From Mycobacterium sp. (GTDB lineage Bacteria > Actinomycetota > Actinomycetes > Mycobacteriales > Mycobacteriaceae): a stretch of DNA of 64,000 nt. Where the stretch lies: assembly GCA_025966225.1 (NCBI GenBank), contig JAOPVI010000086.1:33772-97771 (forward strand), read 5' to 3'. Below, one piece after another: positions 34,790 through 45,791 of the stretch; position 1 is the first letter of the stretch; the number at the start of each line of letters is the position of its first letter. Under the pieces are notes generated by a model. It was not told the origin of the DNA and did no database searches. It saw only the letters and a list, made by a program, of their open reading frames with translations. A program made the translations under genes and the position numbers.

Positions 34790-36334
34790 GTGACCGCTCC
34801 GACGCTCGATGACATCGCGCCCGAGCGCTCGGCCCCGGTGATCAGTCCGGGCCCGCTGGTGCCGATGCCCGACTTCGGCCCGCAGGACCGTTTGCAGGGC
34901 TGGGTCATGACGGCAATCATCACCGCGCTCGCGGCGCTCACGCGGTTCCTCAACCTCGGATCGCCAACGGATGCAGGCACCCCGATCTTCGACGAGAAGC
35001 ACTACGCGCCGCAGGCCTGGCAGCTGCTGGGCAACGGCTTCGTCGAGGACAACCCCGGCTACGGGCTGGTGGTGCACCCGCCGGTCGGCAAGCAGCTGAT
35101 GGCGATCGGTGAGGCGCTGTTCGGCTACACCGGACTGGGCTGGCGGTTCTCCGGCGCAGTGTGCGGCGTGATCATCGTGCTGCTGGTGGCCCGCATCGTC
35201 CGGCGGATCACCCGCTCGACGCTGATCGGCGGCATCGCCGGGCTGTTGATCATCGCCGACGGCGTCAGCTTCGTGACGGCGCGCACCGCGCTGCTCGACG
35301 TCTTCCTGGTGGTTTTCGTGGTCGCCGCATTCGGCGCGCTGATCGTCGATCGCGACCAGATGCGCGAGCGGATGCACGTCGCGCTGCTCGAAGGCCGCAT
35401 CGCGGACACCCCGTGGGGGCCCAGACTCGGAGTGCGGTGGTGGCGATTCGGCGCCGGGGTGCTGCTCGGCCTTTCGTTCGCGACGAAGTGGTCGGGCCTG
35501 TACTTCATCTTGTTCTTCGGCCTGATGACGTTGGCGTTCGACGTCGTCGCCAGGCGGCAGTACCGAGTGCCGCGACCGTGGCTCGGGACGTTGCGGCGCG
35601 ACTTCGGGCCCGCGGTCTACGTATTCGGCTTCATCCCGTTCGCCGTCTACCTCGGCTCGTACGCGCCCTGGTTCGCGTCGGAGACCGCCATCGACCGCCA
35701 CGAGGAGTACCGGTCGATCGGCGAGGGTGGTCTGTTGCCAGACGCCATTCGGTCGCTGTGGCACTTCACCTACGGCGTCTTCAAGTTCCACTCGGAATTG
35801 ACCAACGCCGCAGGCAACCACCACCCGTGGGAGTCGAAGCCGTGGACGTGGCCGATGTCGCTGCGCCCGGTGCTCTACGCGATCGACCAGGACAACATCG
35901 CGGGTTGCGGTACCCAGTCGTGCGTCAAGGCCGTGATGCTCGTTGGCACGCCTGCGATGTGGTTCGTCGCGGTGCCGGTGCTGGGCTGGGCGCTGTGGCG
36001 GGCGTTCGTCAAGCGCGACTGGCGCTACGCGGTGGCGCTGACCGGCTATTTCGCGGGTTACCTGCCTTGGTTCGCCGACATCGACAGGCAGATGTACTTC
36101 TTCTACGCCGCGCCAATGGCCCCGTTCATGGTGATGATCATCGCGTTGATACTGGGCGACGTGCTCTACGCGCCGAGGCAGAACGCGGAACGCCATGCGC
36201 TCGGGTTACTCGTGGTGTGTTTCTATGTCGCGCTTGTCATTACGAACTTCGCCTGGCTGTACCCGGTGCTGACGGGCCTCCCGATCTCACAATCGACGTG
36301 GAACATGGAGATCTGGCTGCCCTCCTGGCGCTAG
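34790..36334 (+). CDS. pmt: Protein O-mannosyltransferase (PMT family)
   Basis: LTRFLNLGSPTDAGTPIFDEKHYAPQAWQLLGNGFVEDNPGYGLVVHPPVGK; multi-TM GT39 family. Confidence 0.94.
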   Translation: MTAPTLDDIAPERSAPVISPGPLVPMPDFGPQDRLQGWVMTAIITALAALTRFLNLGSPTDAGTPIFDEKHYAPQAWQLLGNGFVEDNPGYGLVVHPPVGKQLMAIGEALFGYTGLGWRFSGAVCGVIIVLLVARIVRRITRSTLIGGIAGLLIIADGVSFVTARTALLDVFLVVFVVAAFGALIVDRDQMRERMHVALLEGRIADTPWGPRLGVRWWRFGAGVLLGLSFATKWSGLYFILFFGLMTLAFDVVARRQYRVPRPWLGTLRRDFGPAVYVFGFIPFAVYLGSYAPWFASETAIDRHEEYRSIGEGGLLPDAIRSLWHFTYGVFKFHSELTNAAGNHHPWESKPWTWPMSLRPVLYAIDQDNIAGCGTQSCVKAVMLVGTPAMWFVAVPVLGWALWRAFVKRDWRYAVALTGYFAGYLPWFADIDRQMYFFYAAPMAPFMVMIIALILGDVLYAPRQNAERHALGLLVVCFYVALVITNFAWLYPVLTGLPISQSTWNMEIWLPSWR

Positions 36335-36444
36335 CTTCGCACTGCGCTCGCCCACACATTCCGCTCGCCCCACACACCGTCAGTTGTTCCTACGGCCGAG
36401 TTCGACATCAGGGCTGCCGCGGCCCGACCGCCGTGGACCTCGGA

Positions 36445-36633
36445 ATGGGCTGGGACGACGCCAGGGGTGCCGTGAGCCACTACGAGTCATTCGAAGGATC
36501 CGTCGTGCAACGAATTCGACGCCAAGAACTGATACAACAGCTGGGCTGGTTCGAGATCGAAGTCGTCGATGCCCATTCGCCCATGTCGGTCGTGCGTCGG
36601 GCTCGCAACGCCCTGCTACGGCGCCGCCGCTGA
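36445..36633 (+). pseudogene. C-terminal remnant of a DUF559-like (vsr-type nuclease) protein
   Basis: Frame reads ...PTAVDLGMGWDDARGAVSHYES...QRIRRQELIQQLGWFEIEVVDAHSPMSVVRRARNALLRRRR, matching the conserved C-terminal layout of mycobacterial DUF559 proteins as I recall it; N-terminal half missing. Confidence 0.55.
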
Positions 36634-36634
36634 A

Positions 36635-37867
36635 CTACAGGGGGTCGCGGGCCACCGGACACGACATACAACGTGGCCCGCCGCGGCCCGTACCGAGTTC
36701 CGACGCCGCGATCGGTAGCACCTCGATGCCCGAATCTGCTAGCCGCGCATTGGTTTCGGCATTGCGCTCGTATGCGACGACGACGCCAGGGGCCAACGCC
36801 AGCGTGTTGTTGCCGTCGTCCCACTGCTCACGCTCCGCCGTGACGGGGTCGAGCCCGGTGTCGATGACCCGCAGCTTCTCGATGCCCATGGCGTCGGCGG
36901 CGGCCTGGACGAAGGGTGCTGCGCGTTCGATCGTCACGCCGTCGGACTTTTGGCGAATCGTGAACGCCGACAATGAATCGACGACGTTCGGGTACATGAC
37001 CACGGCGTCGGTATCGACCATCGTGCACACGGTGTCCAGATGCATCTGTGCGCGTTCCTGAGCGATCGGCACGGCCAACACGGTGTGCGCAAGGTTGTCG
37101 TCGAAAAGACTGCGCGCCAGCGCCTCCGCGCCTGCAGGCGTGGTCCGCTCACCCACTCCGACGGCGACCACGCCCGGCCCCAGCAGCAGCACGTCGCCGC
37201 CCTCGACGGGGGCCGACCGCGACTCGTAGGCCCGTCGCACGCCGAGGAACCGGGGGTGGTGGGCGTAGATCAGGTCGGTCAGCGACGTCTCGCGCATCCG
37301 CGCGGGCAACGCCAGCGACGTGATGGCCACGCGCGGCCCGATCCAGAACGACGAATCGCGGGTGAACAGCAGATTCGGCAGCGGATCGATGACGAAGTCG
37401 CCGCCGTGATGCATGCGGCGCACCAACGACAGCTCGCCCTCGTGGAACGGCAGCTCGTTGAACGTCATCCCCGCCATCAGCACCCGCGCAAGGGTGTCCG
37501 GATCCAGCGTGCGCAGGTACTTCGAAAGTTCTTGGGCCAGTGGCAATCCGAGCCGGCGCGAGTCGACGGCCGCGGCGATGCCCTGCATGCGGGCGGCACC
37601 ACTGACCAGCGCTTCGGTCAACAGGTCACCAAGCAATAGCACCTCGACGCCGCGGGAGCGCATCACGTCGGCGAACGCATCGTGCTCCTGCTGCGCCTTG
37701 GCCACCCAGGGCAGCCCGTCGAACAGCAGCGCGTCGTTGTTGCGTGGGGTCAGCCGCTGCAGCTCCGCGCCTGGGCGATGCAGGATGACCACACGCAGCG
37801 TGCCCACCTCTGAATTGGAGCCCAGCACAGTGCCCGTCACACCTAGCACCGTAACCTCATTCGTCAC
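36635..37867 (-). CDS. arcA: Arginine deiminase
   Basis: [83 protein letters not shown]. Start may be GTG 37840 instead. Confidence 0.95.
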   Translation of the reverse strand: MTNEVTVLGVTGTVLGSNSEVGTLRVVILHRPGAELQRLTPRNNDALLFDGLPWVAKAQQEHDAFADVMRSRGVEVLLLGDLLTEALVSGAARMQGIAAAVDSRRLGLPLAQELSKYLRTLDPDTLARVLMAGMTFNELPFHEGELSLVRRMHHGGDFVIDPLPNLLFTRDSSFWIGPRVAITSLALPARMRETSLTDLIYAHHPRFLGVRRAYESRSAPVEGGDVLLLGPGVVAVGVGERTTPAGAEALARSLFDDNLAHTVLAVPIAQERAQMHLDTVCTMVDTDAVVMYPNVVDSLSAFTIRQKSDGVTIERAAPFVQAAADAMGIEKLRVIDTGLDPVTAEREQWDDGNNTLALAPGVVVAYERNAETNARLADSGIEVLPIAASELGTGRGGPRCMSCPVARDPL

Positions 37868-37884
37868 CTCAACTATTGTTTAGG
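37867..37884. promoter_or_regulatory. SoxR-box-like palindrome CCTCAACTATTGTTTAGG
   Basis: 18-bp element with CCTCAA/TTTAGG arms in the arcA-soxR divergent gap; compare canonical CCTCAAGTTAACTTGAGG. Confidence 0.65.
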
Positions 37885-37886
37885 TC

Positions 37887-38318
37887 ATGGAGCTACCCGA
37901 CCTGACCCCCGGCGAGCTGTCGCATCGCAGCGGCGTGGCGGTGTCCGCACTGCACTTCTACGAACGCGAAGACCTCATCATCAGCAGACGCACCTCGGGC
38001 AACCAACGCCGCTACGGGCGCGAGACGTTGCGGCGAGTGGCCTTCATCCGGATGTCGCAGCGACTCGGCATTCCGTTGGCGCGCATCCGCGATGCGCTCG
38101 CGACGCTGCCGAACGACCGGGTCCCCACGAGCAGGGACTGGGCCAAGTTGTCCGCTGGCTGGCGCGCCGACCTCGACGAGCGCATCCTGCACCTGCAACG
38201 ATTACGCGACAACCTCACCGGCTGCATCGGATGCGGTTGCCTGAGCCTCAAGACGTGCACGCTCTCGAATCCGAACGACGTGCTGGCGGCCAGCGGGCCC
38301 GGCGCGGCCAAGCTGTGA
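37887..38318 (+). CDS. soxR: Redox-sensitive MerR-family regulator SoxR
   Basis: LTPGELSHRSGVAVSALHFYEREDLI; [2Fe-2S] motif CIGCGCLSLKTC (C-x2-C-x-C-x5-C). Confidence 0.94.
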   Translation: MELPDLTPGELSHRSGVAVSALHFYEREDLIISRRTSGNQRRYGRETLRRVAFIRMSQRLGIPLARIRDALATLPNDRVPTSRDWAKLSAGWRADLDERILHLQRLRDNLTGCIGCGCLSLKTCTLSNPNDVLAASGPGAAKL

Positions 38319-38343
38319 ATTTCGAATGTATGTGCGATAGCAT

Positions 38344-38982
38344 GTGTACGTGTCCTTGGCGGTTCAGGCGTCGCTCTTCGACCACGCCGAACGGCGTGAG
38401 CTCGGCGGCGGGGCGTGGATCGACGTGCGGGCAGGTTGGTTGACGGGCGGGCAGGAACGCAGCGACCAGGGAATTGGATTCTGCGGGGAAGACCTGTTCG
38501 ACGACCTCGAGCAGACGATCCCGTGGCGCGCCGAACGCCGCCAGATGTACGACCGCGTGCTCGACGTCCCGCGGCTGGTCAGCTTTCACGACCTCACCAC
38601 CGAGCCGGCTCCACACCCCGGCATAGCGCGGTTGCGGGTGCGGCTCAACGACATCTACGCACGCGAACTGGGCGAACCGTTCACCACGGCGGGCCTGTGC
38701 CTGTACCGCGACGGCACCGACAGCGTCGCGTGGCACGGCGACACCATCGGCCGCAGCAGCACCGAGGACACCATGGTGGCGATCGTCAGCCTCGGCGCAA
38801 GGCGGGTGTTCGCACTACGACCGCGCTCCGGCGGCCGCGCGCTCCGGCTGCCGCAGGGCCACGGCGACCTGCTGGTGATGGGTGGATCGTGTCAACGCAC
38901 GTGGGAGCACGCGGTACCCAAGACCGCCAAGCCAATGGGCCCGCGGATCAGCATCCAGTTCCGGCCAAGGAGTGTGCGCTAG
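38344..38982 (+). CDS. alkB: AlkB-type 2OG-Fe(II) dioxygenase
   Basis: VAWHGDTIGR (HxD), RRVFALRPRSGGRALRLPQGHGDLLVMGGSCQRTWEHAVPKT, RISIQFRP. Confidence 0.9.
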   Translation: MYVSLAVQASLFDHAERRELGGGAWIDVRAGWLTGGQERSDQGIGFCGEDLFDDLEQTIPWRAERRQMYDRVLDVPRLVSFHDLTTEPAPHPGIARLRVRLNDIYARELGEPFTTAGLCLYRDGTDSVAWHGDTIGRSSTEDTMVAIVSLGARRVFALRPRSGGRALRLPQGHGDLLVMGGSCQRTWEHAVPKTAKPMGPRISIQFRPRSVR

Positions 38983-39635
38983 TTGCCGCGGATCGCCTTC
39001 ACCGACGCGGACAACAGGTCGCTGGCCCGCTGGGTATTGACGGGTACCACCGGCTTGCTCGGATCGACCAGCGGATTCGCGGTCACGATCACCCGGTAGT
39101 TCCCGAAGGCCGCGACGTAGTTGTAGAGCTCGCCGCTCGCAGGCTTGCCGTTGACCATCGTCTGCACGACGCGGTGGGTGCCCAACGTGCGCACCCCGTC
39201 GATCGTCGGCGACTCGACGACCTCGTCGAGGCCGCGCATGCCGTTGGCAGCGAAGGCGAACTTCTTGCAGGCGTCGCCGGGGTCGGGGAACGGCAGCGCC
39301 TCCGACGTCTCGACGGCGATGGTGATGAACCGGTTGCCCTCACCCTCGGCCGTCGTCGCGGCCATGTTGCCCTTGAGCCCTTCCGGCACCGTCAGGCCCG
39401 CGGCGACCTTCGCGCAGTCGGCCGGATCGAAGACCACCCCTGGCGGCAGGGCCTGCCCCGACAGCAGGTGCGGATCGACGCCGGCAGGCCCAAATGTGCT
39501 GACCTTGAACGCAGGCCCGAAGCTCGACTTGACGTCGAGCACCTTGGCGATGTCGGTGGTGGTCGGGGTCGATTCACCGCTGGCGCACGCGGTCAACAGA
39601 CCGGCGCACGCGACGACGAGCAGCGTTCTGAGCAT
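38979..39635 (-). CDS. DUF5642-like lipoprotein
   Basis: Lipobox LLTACAS; DPADCAKVAAGL; paralogue of next gene; ATG 39635 chosen. Confidence 0.75.
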   Translation of the reverse strand: MLRTLLVVACAGLLTACASGESTPTTTDIAKVLDVKSSFGPAFKVSTFGPAGVDPHLLSGQALPPGVVFDPADCAKVAAGLTVPEGLKGNMAATTAEGEGNRFITIAVETSEALPFPDPGDACKKFAFAANGMRGLDEVVESPTIDGVRTLGTHRVVQTMVNGKPASGELYNYVAAFGNYRVIVTANPLVDPSKPVVPVNTQRASDLLSASVKAIRGN

Positions 39636-39663
39636 CGGCGTCAATCTACCCGTCTTCGACCCG

Positions 39664-40344
39664 TCAACTTCGTATCGCCGACACGGTTTCGACCAGAAGG
39701 TTCGACGCGAAATCCTGTTCCAGCGGTGGCCCGGATGCGCCTGGATCGGTGACGAGCACGGCGTAGACGACGTAGGCGCCGAGGTATGCGACGAATGTCT
39801 CCGCCCGCGAATGCGTTTCGGTACCACCTTCGACCTTGCTCGTCATGTCCGTCGCCAAACCCAACGTCGTCGTCCCGGCGATCACGGGAGCATCCGTGAA
39901 GGCGACGACGGCGTCGGTGTGGTCGGTGAACATCCTCCATGGCACGCAACCGTCTGGAATCGCCGGTCCGAATCCCACGTTGGCCTCGGCCACCACCACG
40001 TAGGCGATGCCGCCGGGCCCGGACGCGGACCAGCCGTTGACCGGGACGTCAGCGGTGATCGGGGTGACCAGGCCGGCGCACTCCGGCGGGACGCTGTTCC
40101 AGTTCTGGCCGATGCCCCACAGCGCCGTCGGGGTGGCATCGGCAGGGAGCGCGGACAACTCGTAGTCCGGGGGAAGCTTCGTCCTGGCGCGAACGACGTT
40201 GGAGGGGGTCACCGTGAACGCAACGGACGTCGACGACGCCGGCGCTGATGACGAGGCCGAGCCCGATGAAGACGTTTCGGGTGCGGTCGCCTGACCGCAC
40301 GCCGCGCAGAGCGCCACTGCCACGCAGGACGCGAAGACGCGCAT
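39664..40344 (-). CDS. DUF5642-like lipoprotein (tandem paralogue)
   Basis: Lipobox ALCAACG; PPECAGLVTP; same domain layout as the downstream gene. Confidence 0.75.
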   Translation of the reverse strand: MRVFASCVAVALCAACGQATAPETSSSGSASSSAPASSTSVAFTVTPSNVVRARTKLPPDYELSALPADATPTALWGIGQNWNSVPPECAGLVTPITADVPVNGWSASGPGGIAYVVVAEANVGFGPAIPDGCVPWRMFTDHTDAVVAFTDAPVIAGTTTLGLATDMTSKVEGGTETHSRAETFVAYLGAYVVYAVLVTDPGASGPPLEQDFASNLLVETVSAIRS

Positions 40345-40413
40345 GAAACCTTGGTACCACGGCTACGCTGACGGGCACCGACATCGTGGCGGGACGCGCC
40401 GAGAGGACATGTG

Positions 40414-41385
40414 ATGTGCACCCGAGTCTTGTGGAATAGCAATGACATCGCGGTCCTGACTGGTCGGACCATGGACTGGCCGGAGTCGACGGAGCCGCTC
40501 ATCGTCGCCTTCCCTCGCGGTCGCAAGCGCGACGGCGGGCTGCTGATAACGAAAGTCGTCGTTCCTGACAATCCGCTACGTTGGACGAGCACCTACGCCA
40601 GCTTGATCACGACGGTCTACGGGATAGGCACCGTCGACGGGCTCAACGAGCGGGGGCTCGGCGTCCACGCGCTGTACCTCAAGTCCACCGACGTCGGGAC
40701 TCGCAACGCCGAACTCCCCGGCCTGCACACCGGGCTGTGGGCGCAGTATCTGTTGGACCAGGCCGGCAGCGTCACCGAGGCCCTGGCTCTGATGGACGGC
40801 ATCCAGCTGGTGATGGTCAGCGCCCACGGGCACGACGCGACCCTGCACCTCGCGATCGAGGACGCCGATGGCGACAGCGCCATCGTCGAGCTCGCCGCAG
40901 GCCAGGTCGTCGTGCACCACGGCCGCGAGTTCACCCTGATGACCAACGACCCAACCTACGACGAGCAGCTGAAGTTACTTGCCGCGCAGGATTTTTCGCA
41001 TCCCAGCTGCGAGCTGCCCCTTCCCGGAAACGTCAATGCCATCGACCGATTCCAGCGGGCCGCCTACTACTCGGCGCTGCTCCCCAAGCCGCTCGACGAG
41101 CGCCAGGCCGTCGCAGGCGTCATGGCGATCATGCGCAACGTCTCGGTGCCATTCGGCGCGCCATACGCCGAATTCGGCGTCTACAACACCGAGTACCGCA
41201 CGGTGTGCGATCTGACCAACCACACCTACTTCTTCGAGCTGACCACCAGCCCGAGCATCATCTGGGTGAACTTCGACGACCTTCACCTCGATGAGGGCGC
41301 GCACGCGCAGGCCATCGACCCCTACGACGAGTCGCTGTCCGGCAACGTCACCGGCCGCTTTGCCAAGCACGAGATCGGCTTCTGA
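40414..41385 (+). CDS. Linear amide C-N hydrolase (choloylglycine hydrolase family, Ntn)
   Basis: MCTRVLWNSNDIAVLTGRTMDW places Cys2 as nucleophile; GLNERGLGVHALYL; TNDPTYDEQL. Confidence 0.92.
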   Translation: MCTRVLWNSNDIAVLTGRTMDWPESTEPLIVAFPRGRKRDGGLLITKVVVPDNPLRWTSTYASLITTVYGIGTVDGLNERGLGVHALYLKSTDVGTRNAELPGLHTGLWAQYLLDQAGSVTEALALMDGIQLVMVSAHGHDATLHLAIEDADGDSAIVELAAGQVVVHHGREFTLMTNDPTYDEQLKLLAAQDFSHPSCELPLPGNVNAIDRFQRAAYYSALLPKPLDERQAVAGVMAIMRNVSVPFGAPYAEFGVYNTEYRTVCDLTNHTYFFELTTSPSIIWVNFDDLHLDEGAHAQAIDPYDESLSGNVTGRFAKHEIGF

Positions 41386-41461
41386 CGACGTGACCCAAAC
41401 GCGTGCAGATTTCGTTTGCCAACCGTAGGCTTGCGCCTGCTTCCGACCACAGGAGACTCTC

Positions 41462-42166
41462 ATGATTAAGCCCTTGCAGATTTGCGGTACCGCGATCGCC
41501 GTGCTCGCGTTGGGCGTCGCACTCACGGGTTGCGGCTCGAAGAGCGAAACCACCACTTCGTCCTCGTCGTCGACCAGCACCAAGACGAGTTCCGAGACGA
41601 GCGCGACCGCCAAGCCGAGCGCCACGCCTGCTGCGGGCAAGAACGAGACCATCGCCGATTACATCAAGGGAGCCGGCCTCACGGAGACCCCCGTCAAGCG
41701 TGGCGACGCAGGCGCTCCGACCATCGACCTGCCCGTCCCGGACGGCTGGGCGGAGGCCGGCGACAAGACGCCCGACTACGCGTACAACGCGCTCATCTTC
41801 AGCGACCCGGCGACGGCCAGCGACCCCCCGTCGATCATCGCGATCGTGTCCAAGCTGACGGGCGACGTCGACCCGGCCAAGCTGGTGCAGTACGCACCCG
41901 GCGAACTCAACAACCTGCCCGGCTTCGACGGCCCCCCCACGGGCGAGACCAGCACACTGGGTGGTTTCGACGCGGTCCAGCTGGGCGGCAGCTACGTGAA
42001 GGACGGCGACAAGCGCATGATCGCGCAAAAAACCGTCTTCATTCCCGCCGCGGACAACAGCGGCATGTTCGTGCTTCAACTCAATGCCGACGGCACCGAG
42101 GACCAGATGGGCCCGCTGATGGACGCCACCTCCGCTATCGACGAGAACACCAAGATCACGCCGTAA
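41462..42166 (+). CDS. LpqN/LpqT-family lipoprotein
   Basis: Lipobox LTGC; Ser/Thr-rich linker; LpqN-type domain. Confidence 0.85.
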   Translation: MIKPLQICGTAIAVLALGVALTGCGSKSETTTSSSSSTSTKTSSETSATAKPSATPAAGKNETIADYIKGAGLTETPVKRGDAGAPTIDLPVPDGWAEAGDKTPDYAYNALIFSDPATASDPPSIIAIVSKLTGDVDPAKLVQYAPGELNNLPGFDGPPTGETSTLGGFDAVQLGGSYVKDGDKRMIAQKTVFIPAADNSGMFVLQLNADGTEDQMGPLMDATSAIDENTKITP

Positions 42167-42328
42167 TCAGGCGGCTCCCAGCGAGCGTTGACACCCGATC
42201 GTGGTCGTGACAGACGGCTCAATCTTCGTCGGCCATAAACGCGGACGGCTCCGAGGCGCAGGCTGGACCCCTGCAGGAGGCCACCATCCGACGCAGTCAC
42301 AGCACCCCCACAATCGAGGAGAGGCAAC

Positions 42329-42715
42329 ATGACAGCCGCTCAGCAGCCGAATTCCAGCGAACCGCCGCCGCCTCAGCGTGGGCTGACTCGCGAGGAACGC
42401 GGTCGCGACGTCAGTGAGGCGCAGGCCGAGGTCGAGGCGGAGACGTCGAAGTGGAAGCAGTTCACGCGTGCGATGAGCCCCCGTTTCGTCTGGTCGATGG
42501 CCGAAGGCTATCCGGTTGTGCTCAAGCAGTTCATCCAGTTCTGCCTGATCATCATCTACCCGGCGTGGGTGTTCGCGGTCTTGTGCGGCGGCTTGGCGAC
42601 GCTGCTGTTCTACGTGACGATCTATCCGATCCTCTGGGTATTGTTCTGGCCGATGCGGAATTACCAGAAGAAGAACCATCCCGAGGAATACGCCGCCTCC
42701 CAAGAGCGCAAGTAG
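42329..42715 (+). CDS. Conserved actinobacterial membrane protein, unknown function
   Basis: RBS (GGAGAGG) before ATG; basic N-terminus and two TM segments. Confidence 0.7.
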   Translation: MTAAQQPNSSEPPPPQRGLTREERGRDVSEAQAEVEAETSKWKQFTRAMSPRFVWSMAEGYPVVLKQFIQFCLIIIYPAWVFAVLCGGLATLLFYVTIYPILWVLFWPMRNYQKKNHPEEYAASQERK

Positions 42716-42726
42716 CGCGGCGCCGC

Positions 42727-43644
42727 GTGGGGCTCTTCAGCCGCTCCGGCGGCGTAATGGTAACGGTGACGCCGGAGGTCGTTCGGCCGCGGCAGACCGT
42801 GACGGCCGCCGTCACGACGGACAAGCCGATAGACAAGGTCCGCTCGGCCCGCCTGGACTGGGGTTACACGAACTTCTACCGCTACCACTGGGCCGGTCGG
42901 GTCGACTCCGCCGCCGCGGCGGGCAACGACACCATCTGGACGGCCGATCAGGTCGGCACCAACTACGGCGGCGACCGCGACACCGACGAGTGGGTGAGCG
43001 TCACCGTCGAGGACGTTCCCATCGCGACCGGCGAGTTCACCGGTACCTCTGCGACTTTCAAGATTCCCTCGTGGGCACCAGCTTCGTCATCGGCGATCGC
43101 GCGGTGGGAATGCCGACTCACCATCGAGCGCGGCGGCCGGTCCGCCAGTCACGATCGGGTCGCCCGCGGCGAGTTCACCGTGCTCATCGGCACCGCCGAC
43201 GTCGAGGCGTACGTGGAGCCGCTCGAAGTGGTCTCCGGCGCGGTCGAGACCGTCATCGACATCACGCTGTCGAAGCCGGTGTACCTGGCCGGCGAGACCA
43301 TCATCGGCCAGGCGACCCTGACACCCACGATGGATCTGCCGGACGGCGAGCTCGCGGTGTCGTGGCAGCGTGAACGGGAGTCCCACCCCTTGACCCGCGC
43401 GCCCGGCCCCGGCGCCCAACTGGACGGTCGAATCGTGCCGCTGGGCAAGCGAATTCCGCTGCGGGCGGGCGTACCCGTGGTGCTGCCCTTCGAGATACCA
43501 CTCCCGGCCGACGCTCCCCCGACGGCGGCGGCCGTCCACTCGTCGATCAACTGGTTCGTGCAAGCCAGGTTGTTCTACGCGGGTTTCAACGCCCATCGGC
43601 TCGAGCGGGTGCGACGTTCCATCGTGGTGGTCAACGCGCCCTGA
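42727..43644 (+). CDS. Arrestin-fold-like protein, unknown function
   Basis: Two all-beta repeats with motifs VRPRQTVTAAV, VYLAGETIIGQATL, VVLPFEIPLPADAPPTAAAVHSSINWFVQARL reminiscent of arrestin-like/Spo0M-type proteins; GTG 42727. Confidence 0.55.
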   Translation: MGLFSRSGGVMVTVTPEVVRPRQTVTAAVTTDKPIDKVRSARLDWGYTNFYRYHWAGRVDSAAAAGNDTIWTADQVGTNYGGDRDTDEWVSVTVEDVPIATGEFTGTSATFKIPSWAPASSSAIARWECRLTIERGGRSASHDRVARGEFTVLIGTADVEAYVEPLEVVSGAVETVIDITLSKPVYLAGETIIGQATLTPTMDLPDGELAVSWQRERESHPLTRAPGPGAQLDGRIVPLGKRIPLRAGVPVVLPFEIPLPADAPPTAAAVHSSINWFVQARLFYAGFNAHRLERVRRSIVVVNAP

Positions 43645-43647
43645 GCG

Positions 43648-44477
43648 TCACGCCCGGGATACCGCCGAAGCCTCGGCGATCTGTTCGGCCGTCGGCCGCA
43701 CTCCGGTATAGCGCTCGAACTGCTCGGCCGCCTGTAGGGCGATGACCTCGGCCCCGGTGATGACGTTGGCCCCTGCGGCGCGCGCCGCGGTGATCAAGGG
43801 CGTCTCCGACGGCAGCGCAACGACGTCGAACACCGTGTGCGCGTTGGCGATCGCACTGGCCTCGAAGGCCTTTTCGGTCGCCTCGGGCGCGCCTGCCATC
43901 CCGATCGGGGTGACGTTCACGATCACCGATGCGGAACGGGTGCCGACGTCGGCCGCGTAGTCGTAGCCGAGCCGCTCGGCGAGCGCACGGCCCGCGTCCC
44001 CGTTGCGCGCGACGATGACCCCGGAGCCGAAACCATGGTCACGGAAGGCCGCGCCCACCGCGCTCGCCATGCCCCCGCTACCGCGGATCAGCACCGAACC
44101 CGACGAGTCCAGCCGGTACTCGTCGATGAGCCGTTGGACCGCAAGGTAATCGGTGTTCGCCGCGGTGAGCCGGCCGCCGGGCACGGACACGTCGTTGACG
44201 ATGGTGTTGACCGAACCGATGGCGCGCGCTGACTGCTCGACTTCGTCGACCAGTCCGATGACGTCCTCCTTGAACGGCATCGACACCGAGCAGCCGCGGA
44301 TGCCGAGCGCCCGCACCCCGCCGATGGCCGCGGCGATGTCGGTAGTGGTGAACGCCTTGTAGAGGTAGTCGAGGCCGAGTTCGTCATAGAGGTAGTTGTG
44401 GAACCTGGTGCCGATGTTGCTCGGGCGCGCGGCGAGCGAAATGCAGAGTCGAGTGTCCTTCGACAAGGGCGGACGCA

Positions 44478-44478
<1 letters not shown>
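43648..44478 (-). CDS. Shikimate 5-dehydrogenase-like protein (AroE family)
   Basis: CISLAARPSNIGTRFHNYLYDELGLDYLYKAF; SVSMPFKEDVIGLVDE; ANTDYLAVQ; start ATG 44478 overlaps the pat stop (TGATG). Confidence 0.88.
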
Positions 44479-45485
<1,007 letters not shown>

Positions 45486-45548
45486 CTACGTGCATGCCAT
45501 CTGCCGGGCAATTGTGCCGGGCAATCACTGGCAAGCAATCAGTCCGGG

Positions 45549-45791
45549 TCAGCCGGGCAGACCCTGCTCCTCCGGCGGCAACGGGGCGGGACCCTTGATG
45601 CTCGGGGCAGCCTCGGGGATCGCGGCTTCAGACGGCGGGAGGGTGGCGGTAACTGTCACGCCGGTCGACATGTCGCCTGCCATGGTTCCGGAATCAGGCG
45701 AACCCTGCAGGACCATGGCGAACAAGGCTGCCGCGACGACGGCCCCGCTTCCTGCGATGGCTGCGAAAGGCTTGATGGTTCTTGCGTTCAC
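45549..45791 (-). CDS. Small secreted/membrane-anchored Pro-rich hypothetical protein
   Basis: 80 aa with signal-anchor-like segment; RBS-like GGAG before start. Confidence 0.5.
   Translation of the reverse strand: MNARTIKPFAAIAGSGAVVAAALFAMVLQGSPDSGTMAGDMSTGVTVTATLPPSEAAIPEAAPSIKGPAPLPPEEQGLPG

Noticed and set aside
34766-36196. N-terminal extension of the rsmI ORF over pmt (33917..36196)
   Set aside because: The upstream half is antisense to the PMT gene and low-complexity; RsmI starts at about 34765.
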